A stretch of 58,166 nucleotides of DNA from Burkholderia sp. E7m39 (GTDB lineage Bacteria > Pseudomonadota > Gammaproteobacteria > Burkholderiales > Burkholderiaceae). Position 1 is the stretch's first letter. Every line of letters starts with the position of its first letter. The stretch is from NCBI GenBank assembly GCA_001319865.1, contig BBSL01000225.1, positions 1 to 58,166 on the forward strand. Reading direction: 5' to 3'. The position numbers and the translations under genes are program-made. The notes under the pieces were generated by a model. The model was not told the origin of the DNA, made no database searches, and worked only from the letters and a program-made list of their open reading frames with translations. This document shows, piece after piece, positions 8,084 to 17,829 of the stretch.

Positions 8084-11000
8084 ATGAATGCGCCCGATCT
8101 AGCCATCGCTTCCGACCTCGCGGCCGATACGGCCTCGCCGCATCCGTCCGTCACGCTCGACGACAAATACACGCTCGAAAAAGGCCGCGTCTATATCAGC
8201 GGCACGCAGGCGCTGGTGCGTCTGCCGATGCTGCAAAAGGCGCGCGATCTGAAAGCAGGGCTCAACACCGCGGGCTTCATTTCCGGCTATCGCGGGTCGC
8301 CGCTCGGCGCGCTCGATCAGTCTCTGTGGAAAGCGAAAAAGCATCTGCAAGCGCACGACGTCGTGTTTCAGCCGGGCGTCAACGAGGATCTTGCCGCCAC
8401 GGCCGTGTGGGGCACGCAGCAGATCAACCTGTGGCCGGGCGCGACGCGCGACGGCGTGTTCGGCATGTGGTACGGCAAAGGGCCGGGCGTCGACAGAACA
8501 GGCGACGTGTTCAAGCACGCGAATTCGGCGGGCAGCGACAAGAATGGCGGCGTGCTCGTGCTGGCAGGCGACGATCACGCGGCGAAATCGTCGTCGGTCG
8601 CGCATCAGTCGGAACACGCGTTCATCGCGGCGGGCATTCCCGTGCTCTATCCGGCGAACGTCCAGGAGTATCTGGATTACGGGCTGCACGGCTGGGCGAT
8701 GAGCCGTTATTCGGGCCTCTGGGTCGCGATGAAGTGCGTGACGGACGTCATCGAATCGACGGCTTCGATCGATCTCGACCCGGACCGCGTGCAGATCGTC
8801 ACGCCGACCGATTACGTCATGCCCGAAAACGGCCTCAACATCCGCTGGCCCGACGCGCCGCTCGCGCAGGAAGCGCGGTTGCTCGACGAGAAGTGGTACG
8901 CAGCCCTCGCCTACGTGCGCGCGAACAAACTGAACCGCGTCGTGATCGATTCGCCGACGCCGCGCTTCGGCATCATCACCGCGGGCAAGGCGTATCTCGA
9001 CGTGCGTCAGGCGCTCAGCGATCTCGGCCTCGACGACGACACGTGCGCGAAAATCGGCTTGCGCGTGCTGAAAGTCGGCTGCGTGTGGCCGCTCGACGCG
9101 CAGGATGCGCGCGCATTCGCGACGGGTCTCGAAGAGATTCTGGTGGTCGAAGAGAAGCGCCAAATCCTCGAATACGCGCTGAAAGAAGAGCTATACAACT
9201 GGCGCGAGGACGTTCGGCCGAAGATCTACGGCAAATTCGACGAGCGTGACAACGAAGGCGGCGAATGGTCGGTGCCGCGCGGCGACTGGCTTCTGCCCGC
9301 GCATTACGAGCTGTCGCCGGCGCTGATCGCAAAGGCGATTGCGCGGCGTCTCGCGCGCGCGGATCTGCCCGCCGACGTGCGCGCACGCATGCTCGCGCGT
9401 GTCGCGATCATCGAGGCGAAAGAGCGCGATGCGGCCAAACCCCGCGTGGCCGTCGAGCGCAAGCCGTGGTTCTGCTCGGGCTGTCCGCACAATACGTCGA
9501 CGAACGTGCCAGAAGGCTCGCGCGCGCTGGCAGGCATCGGTTGCCATTACATGTCGATGTGGATGGACCGCAAGACGGAAACCTTCAGCCAGATGGGCGG
9601 CGAAGGCGTCGCGTGGCTCGGACAGATGCACTTCTCCGGCGACAAACACGTGTTCGTCAATCTCGGCGACGGCACGTACTTCCACTCCGGTTTGCTCGCG
9701 ATCCGCGCGGCCATCGCGGCGAACGCGAACGTCACCTACAAGATTCTTTATAACGATGCCGTCGCGATGACGGGCGGCCAACCCGTCGACGGCGTGCTGA
9801 CCGTGCCGCAGATCGCGCATCAGGTTCATGCCGAAGGCGCGAAGCGCATCGTCATCGTGAGCGACGAGCCGGAAAAGTATCACTCGGGCATCGTGCTGCC
9901 TGCGGGCGTCGATGTGCATCATCGCGACCAGCTCGACAACGTGCAGCGCACGTTGCGCGAGCAGCCCGGCACCACCGTGCTGATCTACGACCAGACCTGC
10001 GCGACGGAGAAGCGTCGGCGCCGCAAGCGCGGCGCGTATCCCGATCCCGCGCGCCGCGCCTTTATCAACGACGCCGTATGCGAAGGCTGCGGCGATTGCT
10101 CGGTGCAATCGAACTGTCTGTCGGTCGAGCCGCTGCAAACGCCGCTCGGCACCAAGCGCAAGATCAACCAGTCGTCGTGCAACAAGGACTTTTCGTGCGT
10201 GAAGGGCTTTTGCCCGAGCTTCGTAACGGCCGAAGGCGCGCAGCTTCGCAAGCCGCAAGCGGCGGCGCGCGCAGGCAGTGCAAATGACAGCGCGGATTTC
10301 GATACGCTTGCGCTGCCTTCGCTGCCCGCGCTCGAGCGGCCCTATGGCGTGCTCGTGACGGGCGTCGGCGGCACGGGCGTCGTGACGATCGGCGGACTGA
10401 TCGGGATGGCCGCGCATCTCGAGCACAAAGGCGTGACCGTGCTCGATATGGCGGGCCTCGCGCAAAAAGGCGGCGCGGTATTGAGCCACGTGCAGATCGC
10501 ATCGACACCGAACGCGCTGCACGCCACGCGTATCGCGACAGGCGAAGCGCGCCTCGTGATCGGCTGCGATGCGATCGTGTCGGCATCGAACGATGTGCTG
10601 TCGCGCACGCAGCACGGCGTGACTTGCGCTGCGATCAATAGCGGCGCGACGCCGACGGCCGACTTCGTCCGCAACCCGGACTGGACCTTTCCGGGCGCGC
10701 AGACGGAAACGGAACTGCGCGAGAGCATCGGCGACGGATGCGCCTTCATCGACGCGAATGCGCTTGCGCTCGCGCTGCTCGGCGACACGCTGTACAGCAA
10801 TCCGCTGCTGCTCGGCTTCGCGTGGCAAAAGGGCTGGCTGCCGCTGGAACTGGCAAGCCTGTTGCGCGCGATCGAACTCAACGGCGTATCGGTCGACAAG
10901 AACGTGAAGGCGTTCAACTGGGGACGCTATGTCGCGCATCATGGCGAGGCCGCTGTGCAAGCGCTGATCAAGCCGGTTGCGCAACAGGCGATCGTCGTGC

Positions 11001-11680
11001 AGATGCCCGAATCGCTCGACAAGCTGATTGCGGCCCGCGAAAGGCTCTTGAGCGCGTATCAGAACGCAGCGTACGCGCAGTCGTATCGCAAGGCGGTCGA
11101 CGCAATCCGTGCGAAGGAAATGCAGATCACAAGCAACGCGAAACTGCCGCTCACGCGTGCGGTCGCGGCGAATCTCGCGAAATTGATGGCCTACAAGGAC
11201 GAATACGAAGTCGCGCGTCTGTACGCCGACCCGTCGTATATGGAGAAACTGCGCCAGCAGTTCGAGGGCGAGCCGGGCCGCGATTACAAGCTGAACTTCT
11301 ATCTCGCGCCGCCGCTGCTCGCGAAACGCGACGACAAGGGACAGTTGCAGAAAAAGCGCTTCGGTCCGTGGATGCTGCCCGTCTTCAGAATGCTCGCGCG
11401 CATGAAAGGACTGCGCGGCACCGCGTTCGATGTGTTCGGCAAGACCGACGAGCGCCGTCAGGAACGGCAACTGATCGCCGACTACCTCGCACTGATCGAC
11501 GAGTTCTGCGCGAGTCTCGATAGCGAGCGTCATCAGGCGGCGCTGCAACTGGCCCGTCTGCCGGAAGAGATTCGCGGATTCGGCCACGTGAAGGAGCGCA
11601 ACATGGCCGCCGCGCAGACGAAGCGCGAGCGGTTGCTAAGCGAGTATCGAACGAAGACGCTGGCGCGCGCGAGCGCATGA
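8084..11680 (+). CDS. Fused indolepyruvate ferredoxin oxidoreductase family protein (IorA-IorB type)
   Basis: A 1198-residue fused 2-oxoacid oxidoreductase. The N-terminal half resembles the pyruvate:ferredoxin oxidoreductase core of IorA. CSGCPHN is near residue 464, the TPP-binding GDGTYFHSG near 527, and an iron-sulfur cysteine cluster CEGCGDCSVQSNC near 666, followed by CNKDFSCVKGFC. From about residue 755 a gamma-type domain (VTGVGGTGVVTIGGLIG) corresponds to IorB, and the last 250 or so residues form the extra C-terminal domain usual for this fused family. It should oxidatively decarboxylate aryl-pyruvates from aromatic amino acids to acyl-CoA in the cytoplasm. GGAG lies before the ATG. 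It is divergent from a LysR gene and followed closely by another LysR gene. Length and motifs look intact. Confidence 0.93.
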   Translation: MNAPDLAIASDLAADTASPHPSVTLDDKYTLEKGRVYISGTQALVRLPMLQKARDLKAGLNTAGFISGYRGSPLGALDQSLWKAKKHLQAHDVVFQPGVNEDLAATAVWGTQQINLWPGATRDGVFGMWYGKGPGVDRTGDVFKHANSAGSDKNGGVLVLAGDDHAAKSSSVAHQSEHAFIAAGIPVLYPANVQEYLDYGLHGWAMSRYSGLWVAMKCVTDVIESTASIDLDPDRVQIVTPTDYVMPENGLNIRWPDAPLAQEARLLDEKWYAALAYVRANKLNRVVIDSPTPRFGIITAGKAYLDVRQALSDLGLDDDTCAKIGLRVLKVGCVWPLDAQDARAFATGLEEILVVEEKRQILEYALKEELYNWREDVRPKIYGKFDERDNEGGEWSVPRGDWLLPAHYELSPALIAKAIARRLARADLPADVRARMLARVAIIEAKERDAAKPRVAVERKPWFCSGCPHNTSTNVPEGSRALAGIGCHYMSMWMDRKTETFSQMGGEGVAWLGQMHFSGDKHVFVNLGDGTYFHSGLLAIRAAIAANANVTYKILYNDAVAMTGGQPVDGVLTVPQIAHQVHAEGAKRIVIVSDEPEKYHSGIVLPAGVDVHHRDQLDNVQRTLREQPGTTVLIYDQTCATEKRRRRKRGAYPDPARRAFINDAVCEGCGDCSVQSNCLSVEPLQTPLGTKRKINQSSCNKDFSCVKGFCPSFVTAEGAQLRKPQAAARAGSANDSADFDTLALPSLPALERPYGVLVTGVGGTGVVTIGGLIGMAAHLEHKGVTVLDMAGLAQKGGAVLSHVQIASTPNALHATRIATGEARLVIGCDAIVSASNDVLSRTQHGVTCAAINSGATPTADFVRNPDWTFPGAQTETELRESIGDGCAFIDANALALALLGDTLYSNPLLLGFAWQKGWLPLELASLLRAIELNGVSVDKNVKAFNWGRYVAHHGEAAVQALIKPVAQQAIVVQMPESLDKLIAARERLLSAYQNAAYAQSYRKAVDAIRAKEMQITSNAKLPLTRAVAANLAKLMAYKDEYEVARLYADPSYMEKLRQQFEGEPGRDYKLNFYLAPPLLAKRDDKGQLQKKRFGPWMLPVFRMLARMKGLRGTAFDVFGKTDERRQERQLIADYLALIDEFCASLDSERHQAALQLARLPEEIRGFGHVKERNMAAAQTKRERLLSEYRTKTLARASA

Positions 11681-11737
11681 ATGAGCGCGGCAGGCACCTG
11701 CTACCATTTCGCCTGCCGCAACTCCCGACACGCCCGC

Positions 11738-12631
11738 ATGCGCATCGACCCGTACAGCCTCGAACTGTTTCTGTCCGTCGTCGAGGAAGGCTCGATCGGC
11801 CGCGCCGCGAGCCGCGCTCACATCGCGCCGTCGGCGCTGAGCCGGCGCATCGCCGATCTCGAAGCCGCCGTCGGCGTGCCGTTGCTGACCCGCTCGCCGA
11901 GCGGCGTCGAACTCACCGAGGCTGGCCGGCATGCCGTCACGCATGCGCGCGCCGTGCATCAGCAGTTGCAGACGATGGCGCGCGAAGTCCAGTCGCTCGC
12001 GTGGCAGGTCGCGGGCGTCGTGCGTCTGTATGCGAACGCGTCGGCAATCGTCGGGTTTTTGCCGGAGCGTCTGAAGGCGTTTCAGGCGCGTTATCCGCTC
12101 GTCGAAATCGCACTGAGCGAGCACATCAGCGACGAAGTCGTGCGTGCCTGCATCGACGATCGCGCCGATGTCGGCATTTCGTCAGGCGGCCGCGCGCCGG
12201 GCGTACTGGAATCGTGGCATTTCGCCGACGACCCATTGCTGGTCGTCATGCCCGTCGGCCATGCGCTAGCCGCGCTCGAAACGCCCGCTTTCGCCGACGT
12301 GCTGCGCTTTCCGCTCGTGGCGCTTCAGGCGGGCGGCTCGCTCGATCTCGTGCTGCGCGAGCGTGCCGTTGCGGCGAGCACGCCGCTGCGTTTCTCCGTG
12401 ACCGTCAACAGTTTCGATGCGCAATGCCGGATGGTCGAAGCCGGTCTTGGCATCGGCATCGTGCCGACGAGCGCGGCGTCGGCGTTCGCGGGCTCGCAGG
12501 GCTTCGTGCGCCGGCCGCTCGACGAACCTTGGGCCAAAACACGCACGCTGCAATTGCACGCGCTCAGAAAGAAGCCGCGCCCGCGCGCGGTTCAGGCGCT
12601 GATCGATCTGCTCACGTCGAACGAGGGTTAA
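11738..12631 (+). CDS. LysR family transcriptional regulator
   Basis: This 297-residue protein has an HTH at about residues 4-62 (SIGRAASRAHIAPSALSRRI) and a LysR substrate-binding domain ending near residue 290. I start it at the ATG at 11738 because the earlier ATG at 11681 overlaps the end of the oxidoreductase gene and adds 19 non-homologous residues. It is 57 bases behind the oxidoreductase and 93 bases ahead of the aconitase-family gene, all on the plus strand. Its most likely target is the aconitase-MFS pair downstream, possibly by read-through from the oxidoreductase promoter. The effector is unknown. Confidence 0.9.
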   Translation: MRIDPYSLELFLSVVEEGSIGRAASRAHIAPSALSRRIADLEAAVGVPLLTRSPSGVELTEAGRHAVTHARAVHQQLQTMAREVQSLAWQVAGVVRLYANASAIVGFLPERLKAFQARYPLVEIALSEHISDEVVRACIDDRADVGISSGGRAPGVLESWHFADDPLLVVMPVGHALAALETPAFADVLRFPLVALQAGGSLDLVLRERAVAASTPLRFSVTVNSFDAQCRMVEAGLGIGIVPTSAASAFAGSQGFVRRPLDEPWAKTRTLQLHALRKKPRPRAVQALIDLLTSNEG

Positions 12632-12724
12632 CGAGAACATCGCCGTTTGCGATGACCCTCTTGTCATTTGAGCACTTCACCTTTTCGTCGCTCGCCGTCT
12701 AGATTGGGGCGGAAGGAGACGACG

Positions 12725-14686
12725 ATGGCATCACTCAACCTCACGGGCCGGGTCCTTTTTCTGTGCGCGGACCCGCACCTGATCGAACGTCAGCTTGCAG
12801 GCGACGACCTCACGCTACAGACGGCTGGCCCGCTGCGCGACGACGTCTCGACCGACGAAATCACGCCGATGAGCGTGCTCACCCGCTTCGACGAACGCCT
12901 TGGCCGCGTGCCCTATGTCGGCCTGCGCGCGGGCGAGCGCAATCCGATTGGTCTCGATGCCGTGCGCGCGGGCGGATTCTGCGTGACGGTCGCGGGCAAT
13001 CGGTATGGCAAGGGCTCGTCGCGCGAACATAGCCCTGTCGCCGAATATCGCGCGGGCGTGCGGCTCGTGATCGCGAAGAGCTTCGAGCGCATCTATCGGC
13101 AGAATGCGGACAACGTCGGGCTGTTCACGTCGACGGACTTCGGGCTGATCGAACGCATTCAGCGCGGCGAAGCGATCGACATCGAAGAACTCGTCGCCTC
13201 GCGCGATACGCTCGCCGCGTCGATCCTGCGCAGCGGCGGCCTGCTGCGCTATGGCGCGGCGCACATGCGCGACGTGCAGACGGCTGCGCCATCCGCCGCT
13301 GATGAAAAGCCGCGTACGCTCGCGCAAAAAATCATCGAGCGTCACGCGTTGCGCACGGCATCGACCGGCGACGCATCGACACCCGGCGAAGGCGCGTTCG
13401 TGCGGGCCGACTGGCGCTTTATCCATGAGTACTACACGGGCATGGCGACGCATATGCTGCACGCGGCGTTCGGCAAGCCGCTGCCGCTGTACGACCCGCA
13501 GACCGTCCTCACGTTCGAGGACCATCTGTCGTACTCGCATCGCAGCGAGCTGCACATCCGCAACGGCCTGCTGCCGGACGTGCGCGAACTGTCGGCGGCA
13601 CATCGCGCGTTCGTGAAAGAGTACGGGCTGACGGATCACGGTTATCTCAGCGAAAACGGCAGCGGCATCGACGAAGGCTCGGAAGGCATCTCGCACGCGA
13701 TGATGGCCGAACGCTATGCGCTGCCGGGCCAGCTGATCGCAGGCACCGATTCGCATACGCCGCATAGCGGCGCGCTCGGCTGCGTTGCGTTCGGCGTCGG
13801 CACGACGGACATGGCGAATGCGTTCGTGACGGGCGCCGTGCGGATGACGGTGCCGCTCGCATTGCGCATCGAGTTCAACGGTGCGATTGCGCCGGGCGTC
13901 ACCGCGAAAGACCTCGTGTTGCAATTGCTGGCCGAGCCGCGCATTCGCGAGGGCGCGGGCGTCGGTAAGATCTTCGAGTTTGCCGGCTCGGCAATCGCGC
14001 AACTGAGCACCGACGAACGCACGACGCTGACGAACATGACGGCCGAACTCGGCGGCTTCACGGGCATCGTCGCGCCCGACGAAGAAACCGTGCGCTTTCT
14101 CAAGCAACGGCGCGGCATCGACTTCACGATCGAGCCGTGGATGCACAGCGATCCGGGCGCGCAGTACTCGGACGTGATTGCAATCGACTGCACGCAGGTT
14201 TCGCCGATGCTCGCCGCGCCGGGCGACCCCGGCAACGGCATCGCGTTGCGCCATATGACCGAACGGCCGCACATCGACATCGCGTATGGCGGCTCGTGCA
14301 CGGCGGGCAAGCGTGACGACTTCGATCACTATCACGCAGTGCTCGCATGGGCCGCGGCGCGCGGCCTGCGCGTATCTGACGGCATCAAGCTGTATCTGCA
14401 GTTCGGCACGTCGGATGTGCGCGACTACTGCATCGGGCGCGGCTATCTCGACGCGTTCGAACGCGTCGGCGCGATCCTGCTGCAACCGTCGTGCGGCGCA
14501 TGCGCGAACTGCGGCCCGGGATCGTCGACCGAGGAAGGTCAGATCACGATCAGCGCGATCAACCGAAATTTTCCGGGCCGCTCGGGGCCGGGCAAGGTCT
14601 GGCTCGCCAGCCCGCCGACCGTAGTGGCGAGCGCCATCGCCGGCCATATCGCCTCGTTTGAAGAACTCATGGCGCGCTATCCATGA
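12725..14686 (+). CDS. Fused aconitase-family hydro-lyase, swivel domain first
   Basis: A 653-residue aconitase-superfamily enzyme with reversed domain order. A LeuD-like swivel domain comes first (about residues 20-175; GNRYGKGSSREHSP matches the conserved GSSRE loop). A LeuC/aconitase catalytic domain follows from about residue 205. Candidate 4Fe-4S ligands are in GGSCTAGK (about residue 523) and in QPSCGACANCGPG (about 589-597). The swivel is C-terminal in bacterial aconitase, and isopropylmalate dehydratase uses two subunits. ATG at 12725 is chosen for the strong GGAAGGAG just upstream. It should isomerise a 2- or 3-hydroxy tricarboxylate or dicarboxylate; the true substrate is not known. 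An MFS carrier follows 76 bases downstream. Confidence 0.85.
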   Translation: MASLNLTGRVLFLCADPHLIERQLAGDDLTLQTAGPLRDDVSTDEITPMSVLTRFDERLGRVPYVGLRAGERNPIGLDAVRAGGFCVTVAGNRYGKGSSREHSPVAEYRAGVRLVIAKSFERIYRQNADNVGLFTSTDFGLIERIQRGEAIDIEELVASRDTLAASILRSGGLLRYGAAHMRDVQTAAPSAADEKPRTLAQKIIERHALRTASTGDASTPGEGAFVRADWRFIHEYYTGMATHMLHAAFGKPLPLYDPQTVLTFEDHLSYSHRSELHIRNGLLPDVRELSAAHRAFVKEYGLTDHGYLSENGSGIDEGSEGISHAMMAERYALPGQLIAGTDSHTPHSGALGCVAFGVGTTDMANAFVTGAVRMTVPLALRIEFNGAIAPGVTAKDLVLQLLAEPRIREGAGVGKIFEFAGSAIAQLSTDERTTLTNMTAELGGFTGIVAPDEETVRFLKQRRGIDFTIEPWMHSDPGAQYSDVIAIDCTQVSPMLAAPGDPGNGIALRHMTERPHIDIAYGGSCTAGKRDDFDHYHAVLAWAAARGLRVSDGIKLYLQFGTSDVRDYCIGRGYLDAFERVGAILLQPSCGACANCGPGSSTEEGQITISAINRNFPGRSGPGKVWLASPPTVVASAIAGHIASFEELMARYP

Positions 14687-14762
14687 GTGCCGGTTGCGGC
14701 TGAGCTGCGCCCCGCTCGCGACACGACATCACTACAATGACCAGACTTTTGGAGAGACAAAC

Positions 14763-16232
14763 ATGGCCATCACGGAGGAAGCGTCCGCGCTGCGCGCGGC
14801 GAACCGCCCGCAATCAGCGCAACCAGCACAATCACCGCAATCGGCGGAAGCCGCCGCGCTCGCCGATCCCGCCGGCGTATCCGCGCGCCTCGACCGCCTG
14901 CCCGCAACCCGGGCGATCTGGAAGCTGATCCTGCTGCTCAGCCTCGGCTTCTTCTTCGAGCTCTACGATCTGCTCTATACCGGCTACGTCGCCCCCGGTC
15001 TCGTCCGAAGCGGCATCCTCACGCCGACCACGCCGGGGCTGTTCGGCACGTCGGGCGTGGCGAGCTTTATCGCGGCGCTGTTCAGCGGCCTGTTCGTCGG
15101 CACGATCGCATGCGGGTTTCTCGCCGACCGGTTTGGCCGCCGCGCGATCTTCACCTGGTCGATGCTGTGGTACGTGGCCGCCAATACGATGATGGCGTTT
15201 CAGGACTCCGCGGGCGCGCTCAACGCTTGGCGCTTCGTGTCGGGCATGGGGATCGGCGTCGAGCTGGTGACGATCGGCACGTATCTGTCGGAACTCGCGC
15301 CGAAGCATCTTCGCGGGCGCGCATTCGCGGTCTGTCAGACCATCGGTTTCTCGGCGGTGCCCGTGGTGGCGTTTCTGTCGTGGCAACTGGTGCCGCGTGC
15401 GCCGCTGGGGCTCGACGGCTGGCGCTGGGTCGTGCTGCTCGGCGGAGTCAGCGCACTGTTCGTCTGGTACTTCCGGCGTAATCTGCCCGAAAGCCCGCGC
15501 TGGCTCCTGAGCAAAGGCCGAAACGAAGAAGCCGACGCCGTGCTGCGCAAGCTCGAAGACACCGTCGCTCGACAGTACGGGCAAGCGTTACCTGCGCCCG
15601 GACCCGCCGATCCGCTGCCGCGCAAGGCCAGTTTCGCCGATATGTGGAAAGCGCCGTATCGCTCCCGCACGCTGATGCTGATCGTATTTCACGTCTTCCA
15701 GACGGTTGGCTTTTTCGGCTTTGCAAACTGGGTGCCGACGCTTCTCGTCAAACAGGGCATCACTGTGACGTCGAGCCTGCTCTATACGACCGTGATCGGC
15801 CTCGCGGCCCCGATCGGACCGATGCTCGGCTACTGGATCGCGGATCGTTTCGAGCGCAAGCATGTGATCGTCGGCATGGCGGCGCTGAATATCGTCAGCG
15901 GGCTGGCGTTCAGCCAGGCGAGCTCGGCAGTGACCATCGTTGCGCTCGGCGTGCTGTTGACGCTCGCAGGCAACATCATCTCGTTCACCTATCACACGTA
16001 TCAGCAGGAGCTGTATCCGACGTCGATCCGCGCTCGCGCCGTGGGTTTCGTGTATTCGTGGAGCCGGCTGTCGGCCGTGTTCAGCTCGTTCATCATCGCT
16101 TTCGCGCTGAAAGACTTCGGCGTGGCGGGGGTGTTCGTGTTTATCGCGGGATCGATGATGCTGGTGATGCTCTCGATCGGTCTGATGGGGCCGCGCACGC
16201 TCGGCCAGTCGCTAGAAAGCATTTCTCACTGA
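14763..16232 (+). CDS. MFS transporter (sugar/aromatic acid porter type)
   Basis: This 489-residue protein has 12 hydrophobic segments. After a 50-residue Ala/Gln-rich cytoplasmic leader comes a first segment with FELYDLLYTGYVAPGL, then the family loop GFLADRFGRRAIF, an R-F-V-S-G-M-G-I-G segment in TM4, and LPESPRWL after TM6. This is the pattern of the sugar porter/AAHS group. The start at 14763 has GGAGAG upstream; an ATG at 14658 would lie inside the preceding gene. It follows the aconitase-family gene on the same strand and probably imports that enzyme's substrate or a precursor. The exact substrate cannot be read from sequence. Confidence 0.88.
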   Translation: MAITEEASALRAANRPQSAQPAQSPQSAEAAALADPAGVSARLDRLPATRAIWKLILLLSLGFFFELYDLLYTGYVAPGLVRSGILTPTTPGLFGTSGVASFIAALFSGLFVGTIACGFLADRFGRRAIFTWSMLWYVAANTMMAFQDSAGALNAWRFVSGMGIGVELVTIGTYLSELAPKHLRGRAFAVCQTIGFSAVPVVAFLSWQLVPRAPLGLDGWRWVVLLGGVSALFVWYFRRNLPESPRWLLSKGRNEEADAVLRKLEDTVARQYGQALPAPGPADPLPRKASFADMWKAPYRSRTLMLIVFHVFQTVGFFGFANWVPTLLVKQGITVTSSLLYTTVIGLAAPIGPMLGYWIADRFERKHVIVGMAALNIVSGLAFSQASSAVTIVALGVLLTLAGNIISFTYHTYQQELYPTSIRARAVGFVYSWSRLSAVFSSFIIAFALKDFGVAGVFVFIAGSMMLVMLSIGLMGPRTLGQSLESISH

Positions 16233-16355
16233 AGTGATGGGTGGCGCTGTGCGCTTGCCCGCGCCTCAACGTTCAATGAGCGAGGCGCCACACCGAGGTT
16301 GACAGGGGGTAGGCGCCGCGCTCATGACCAACGCGATAACCATCAGCACAGTGGC

Positions 16356-16619
16356 TTAGTTGCCGAAATAGATCGGCTTCATTCCCGAGTTCGCGTCCGG
16401 ACGGATCGAGCCTTGAATCTTGTGCTCGACGCGGGAAACGGCGTTGCGGAAACCATGATGCTGCGTGCCCGCTGCCGACGAACCATCGGCGACACCGCCG
16501 ACATCTGCTTGCGTGACCGGGGCGTTGGTTGCGGGAGCCGTGTCAGTCGATTGGGCAAACGACGAAACGGCGGGGATAGCAAGAGCGGCTGCAACGACGA
16601 GCGATTGAACGAGTTTCAT
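16356..16619 (-). CDS. Small secreted protein related to DUF4148 proteins by its signal peptide
   Basis: An 87-residue protein starting at an ATG with GGAGG seven bases upstream. The signal peptide (KLVQSLVVAAALAIPAVSSFAQ) is almost the standard one of Burkholderiaceae DUF4148 proteins. The mature part lacks the L-T-R-A-x-V helix seen in the two DUF4148 genes at 38.7-39.4 kb and is instead polar, with TQADVGGVADG and a conserved-looking SGMKPIYFGN end. Periplasmic or secreted location is likely; function is unknown. It stands alone, convergent with the MFS gene, with its own 170-base upstream region. Confidence 0.7.
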   Translation of the reverse strand: MKLVQSLVVAAALAIPAVSSFAQSTDTAPATNAPVTQADVGGVADGSSAAGTQHHGFRNAVSRVEHKIQGSIRPDANSGMKPIYFGN

Positions 16620-16774
16620 GATCTTTACCTCCAGGTTGGATTTCTTCGCAAACACCCTGTTTGCGTTTCAGTGATTCCAGTCTAGGCCGGAGGAGAGATG
16701 TAATTAAGCCCTCGCATAACAATTGATAGTTGCTGGAATAGGTACAAACCCTAATGCGTCGTCATGGGTGACAT

Positions 16775-17701
16775 TCACTCGCCCGCCGGGCCGTGCAGAT
16801 GGCTGGCGAGATAGTCGATCAGCGCGCGCACCCTCGACGGAAGGAAGCGATTAGGCGGATACAGCAGCCAGACGGGACCCATATAGGGGCGCGCCTCGAA
16901 TGCCCACTCGTCCAGCACCTGGACGAGGCCGCCTTCGCTCAGCGCTTGGGCAGCGGTGAAATCGGGCAGGCTCGCGATGCCGAAGCCTTGCAACGCCGCA
17001 TCCAGACGAGCCCCTGTGTGATTGGCGATATAGCGTCCCCTGACTTCCAGCGACTGGGTCTGCGTGCCGCGCCGGAAATGCCAGCGATTGTCATCGACCG
17101 TTTCGCCGAGATACAGGCACTCGTGCCGGGCGAGATCGCGCGGCTCGACAGGCGTCCCGTTTGCCGCCAGATAGCCCGGCGACGCGCATAGCAGCCATTT
17201 CACTGTGCCGATCTGCCGCCCGGCAAGACCCAGCGGAGGCGAACGGGTCAAGCGGATCACCACGTCGACGTCATCGCGCAACGGGTCGACTTCGCGGTCG
17301 GCGAAGACGAGTTGGACGTCTACGTCCGGCCAGTTGCGCAGAAAGCCGGGAATCAGCGGATGAATGACGGAGCGGGCGTAGGCAATCGGCGCGCTGATGC
17401 TGACATTCCCGCGCGGTTCGCCGACCGCTTGTCCGGCGACGTCGACGGCACCCGACGCCGCGCCGACGATGTCGCGGCAATAGCCGTACACCTGCGCGCC
17501 CGAATCCGTCAGCCGCACGCTGCGCGTCGAGCGTTCCAGCAAGCGCGTGCCGAGCGATTCTTCGAGCCGTTTGATCTGCCGGCTGACCGTCGACGGCGTG
17601 CTGCCCAACTGGCGCGCGGCCTCGGAGAAATTGCCGGCATCGACCACGCGGGCGAAGGTTGCCATGTCCGGCAACAGCGCGAAAAGCTCGGTGGGATTCA
17701 T
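16775..17701 (-). CDS. LysR family transcriptional regulator
   Basis: A 308-residue LysR protein. I start at the ATG at 17701 (MNPTELFALLPDMATFARVV) because the 48 residues an upstream start would add are not LysR-like and run into the divergent promoter. The HTH is at about residues 14-72, with FSEAARQLGSTPSTVSRQI as the core, followed by a standard effector domain. It is divergent from the EamA transporter at 17830 and probably regulates it, as is common for LysR/DMT exporter pairs. The gap contains TATAGT at 17770 as a possible -10, without a convincing -35. Confidence 0.9.
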   Translation of the reverse strand: MNPTELFALLPDMATFARVVDAGNFSEAARQLGSTPSTVSRQIKRLEESLGTRLLERSTRSVRLTDSGAQVYGYCRDIVGAASGAVDVAGQAVGEPRGNVSISAPIAYARSVIHPLIPGFLRNWPDVDVQLVFADREVDPLRDDVDVVIRLTRSPPLGLAGRQIGTVKWLLCASPGYLAANGTPVEPRDLARHECLYLGETVDDNRWHFRRGTQTQSLEVRGRYIANHTGARLDAALQGFGIASLPDFTAAQALSEGGLVQVLDEWAFEARPYMGPVWLLYPPNRFLPSRVRALIDYLASHLHGPAGE

Positions 17702-17829
17702 TGTCGTGCTCGCATCGACGGAAAGCATTTGTGCATTGGCGACATAGAAGATGTTCGCCGCGACCGGATTATAGTTTCGCGCGCAATACCGGACAATTCG
17801 GCCCTGTCCGAAGAAAGAAGAGGTCCGCC

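Noticed and set aside
9191..11587. A 798-codon open frame on the minus strand
   Set aside because: It is antisense to the intact, domain-rich indolepyruvate oxidoreductase gene. It is rich in R, A, H and V with no domain, as expected for an opposite-strand shadow in GC-rich coding DNA.
12815..14647. A 610-codon open frame on the minus strand
   Set aside because: It is antisense to the aconitase-family gene with its conserved cysteines; it is a compositional shadow.
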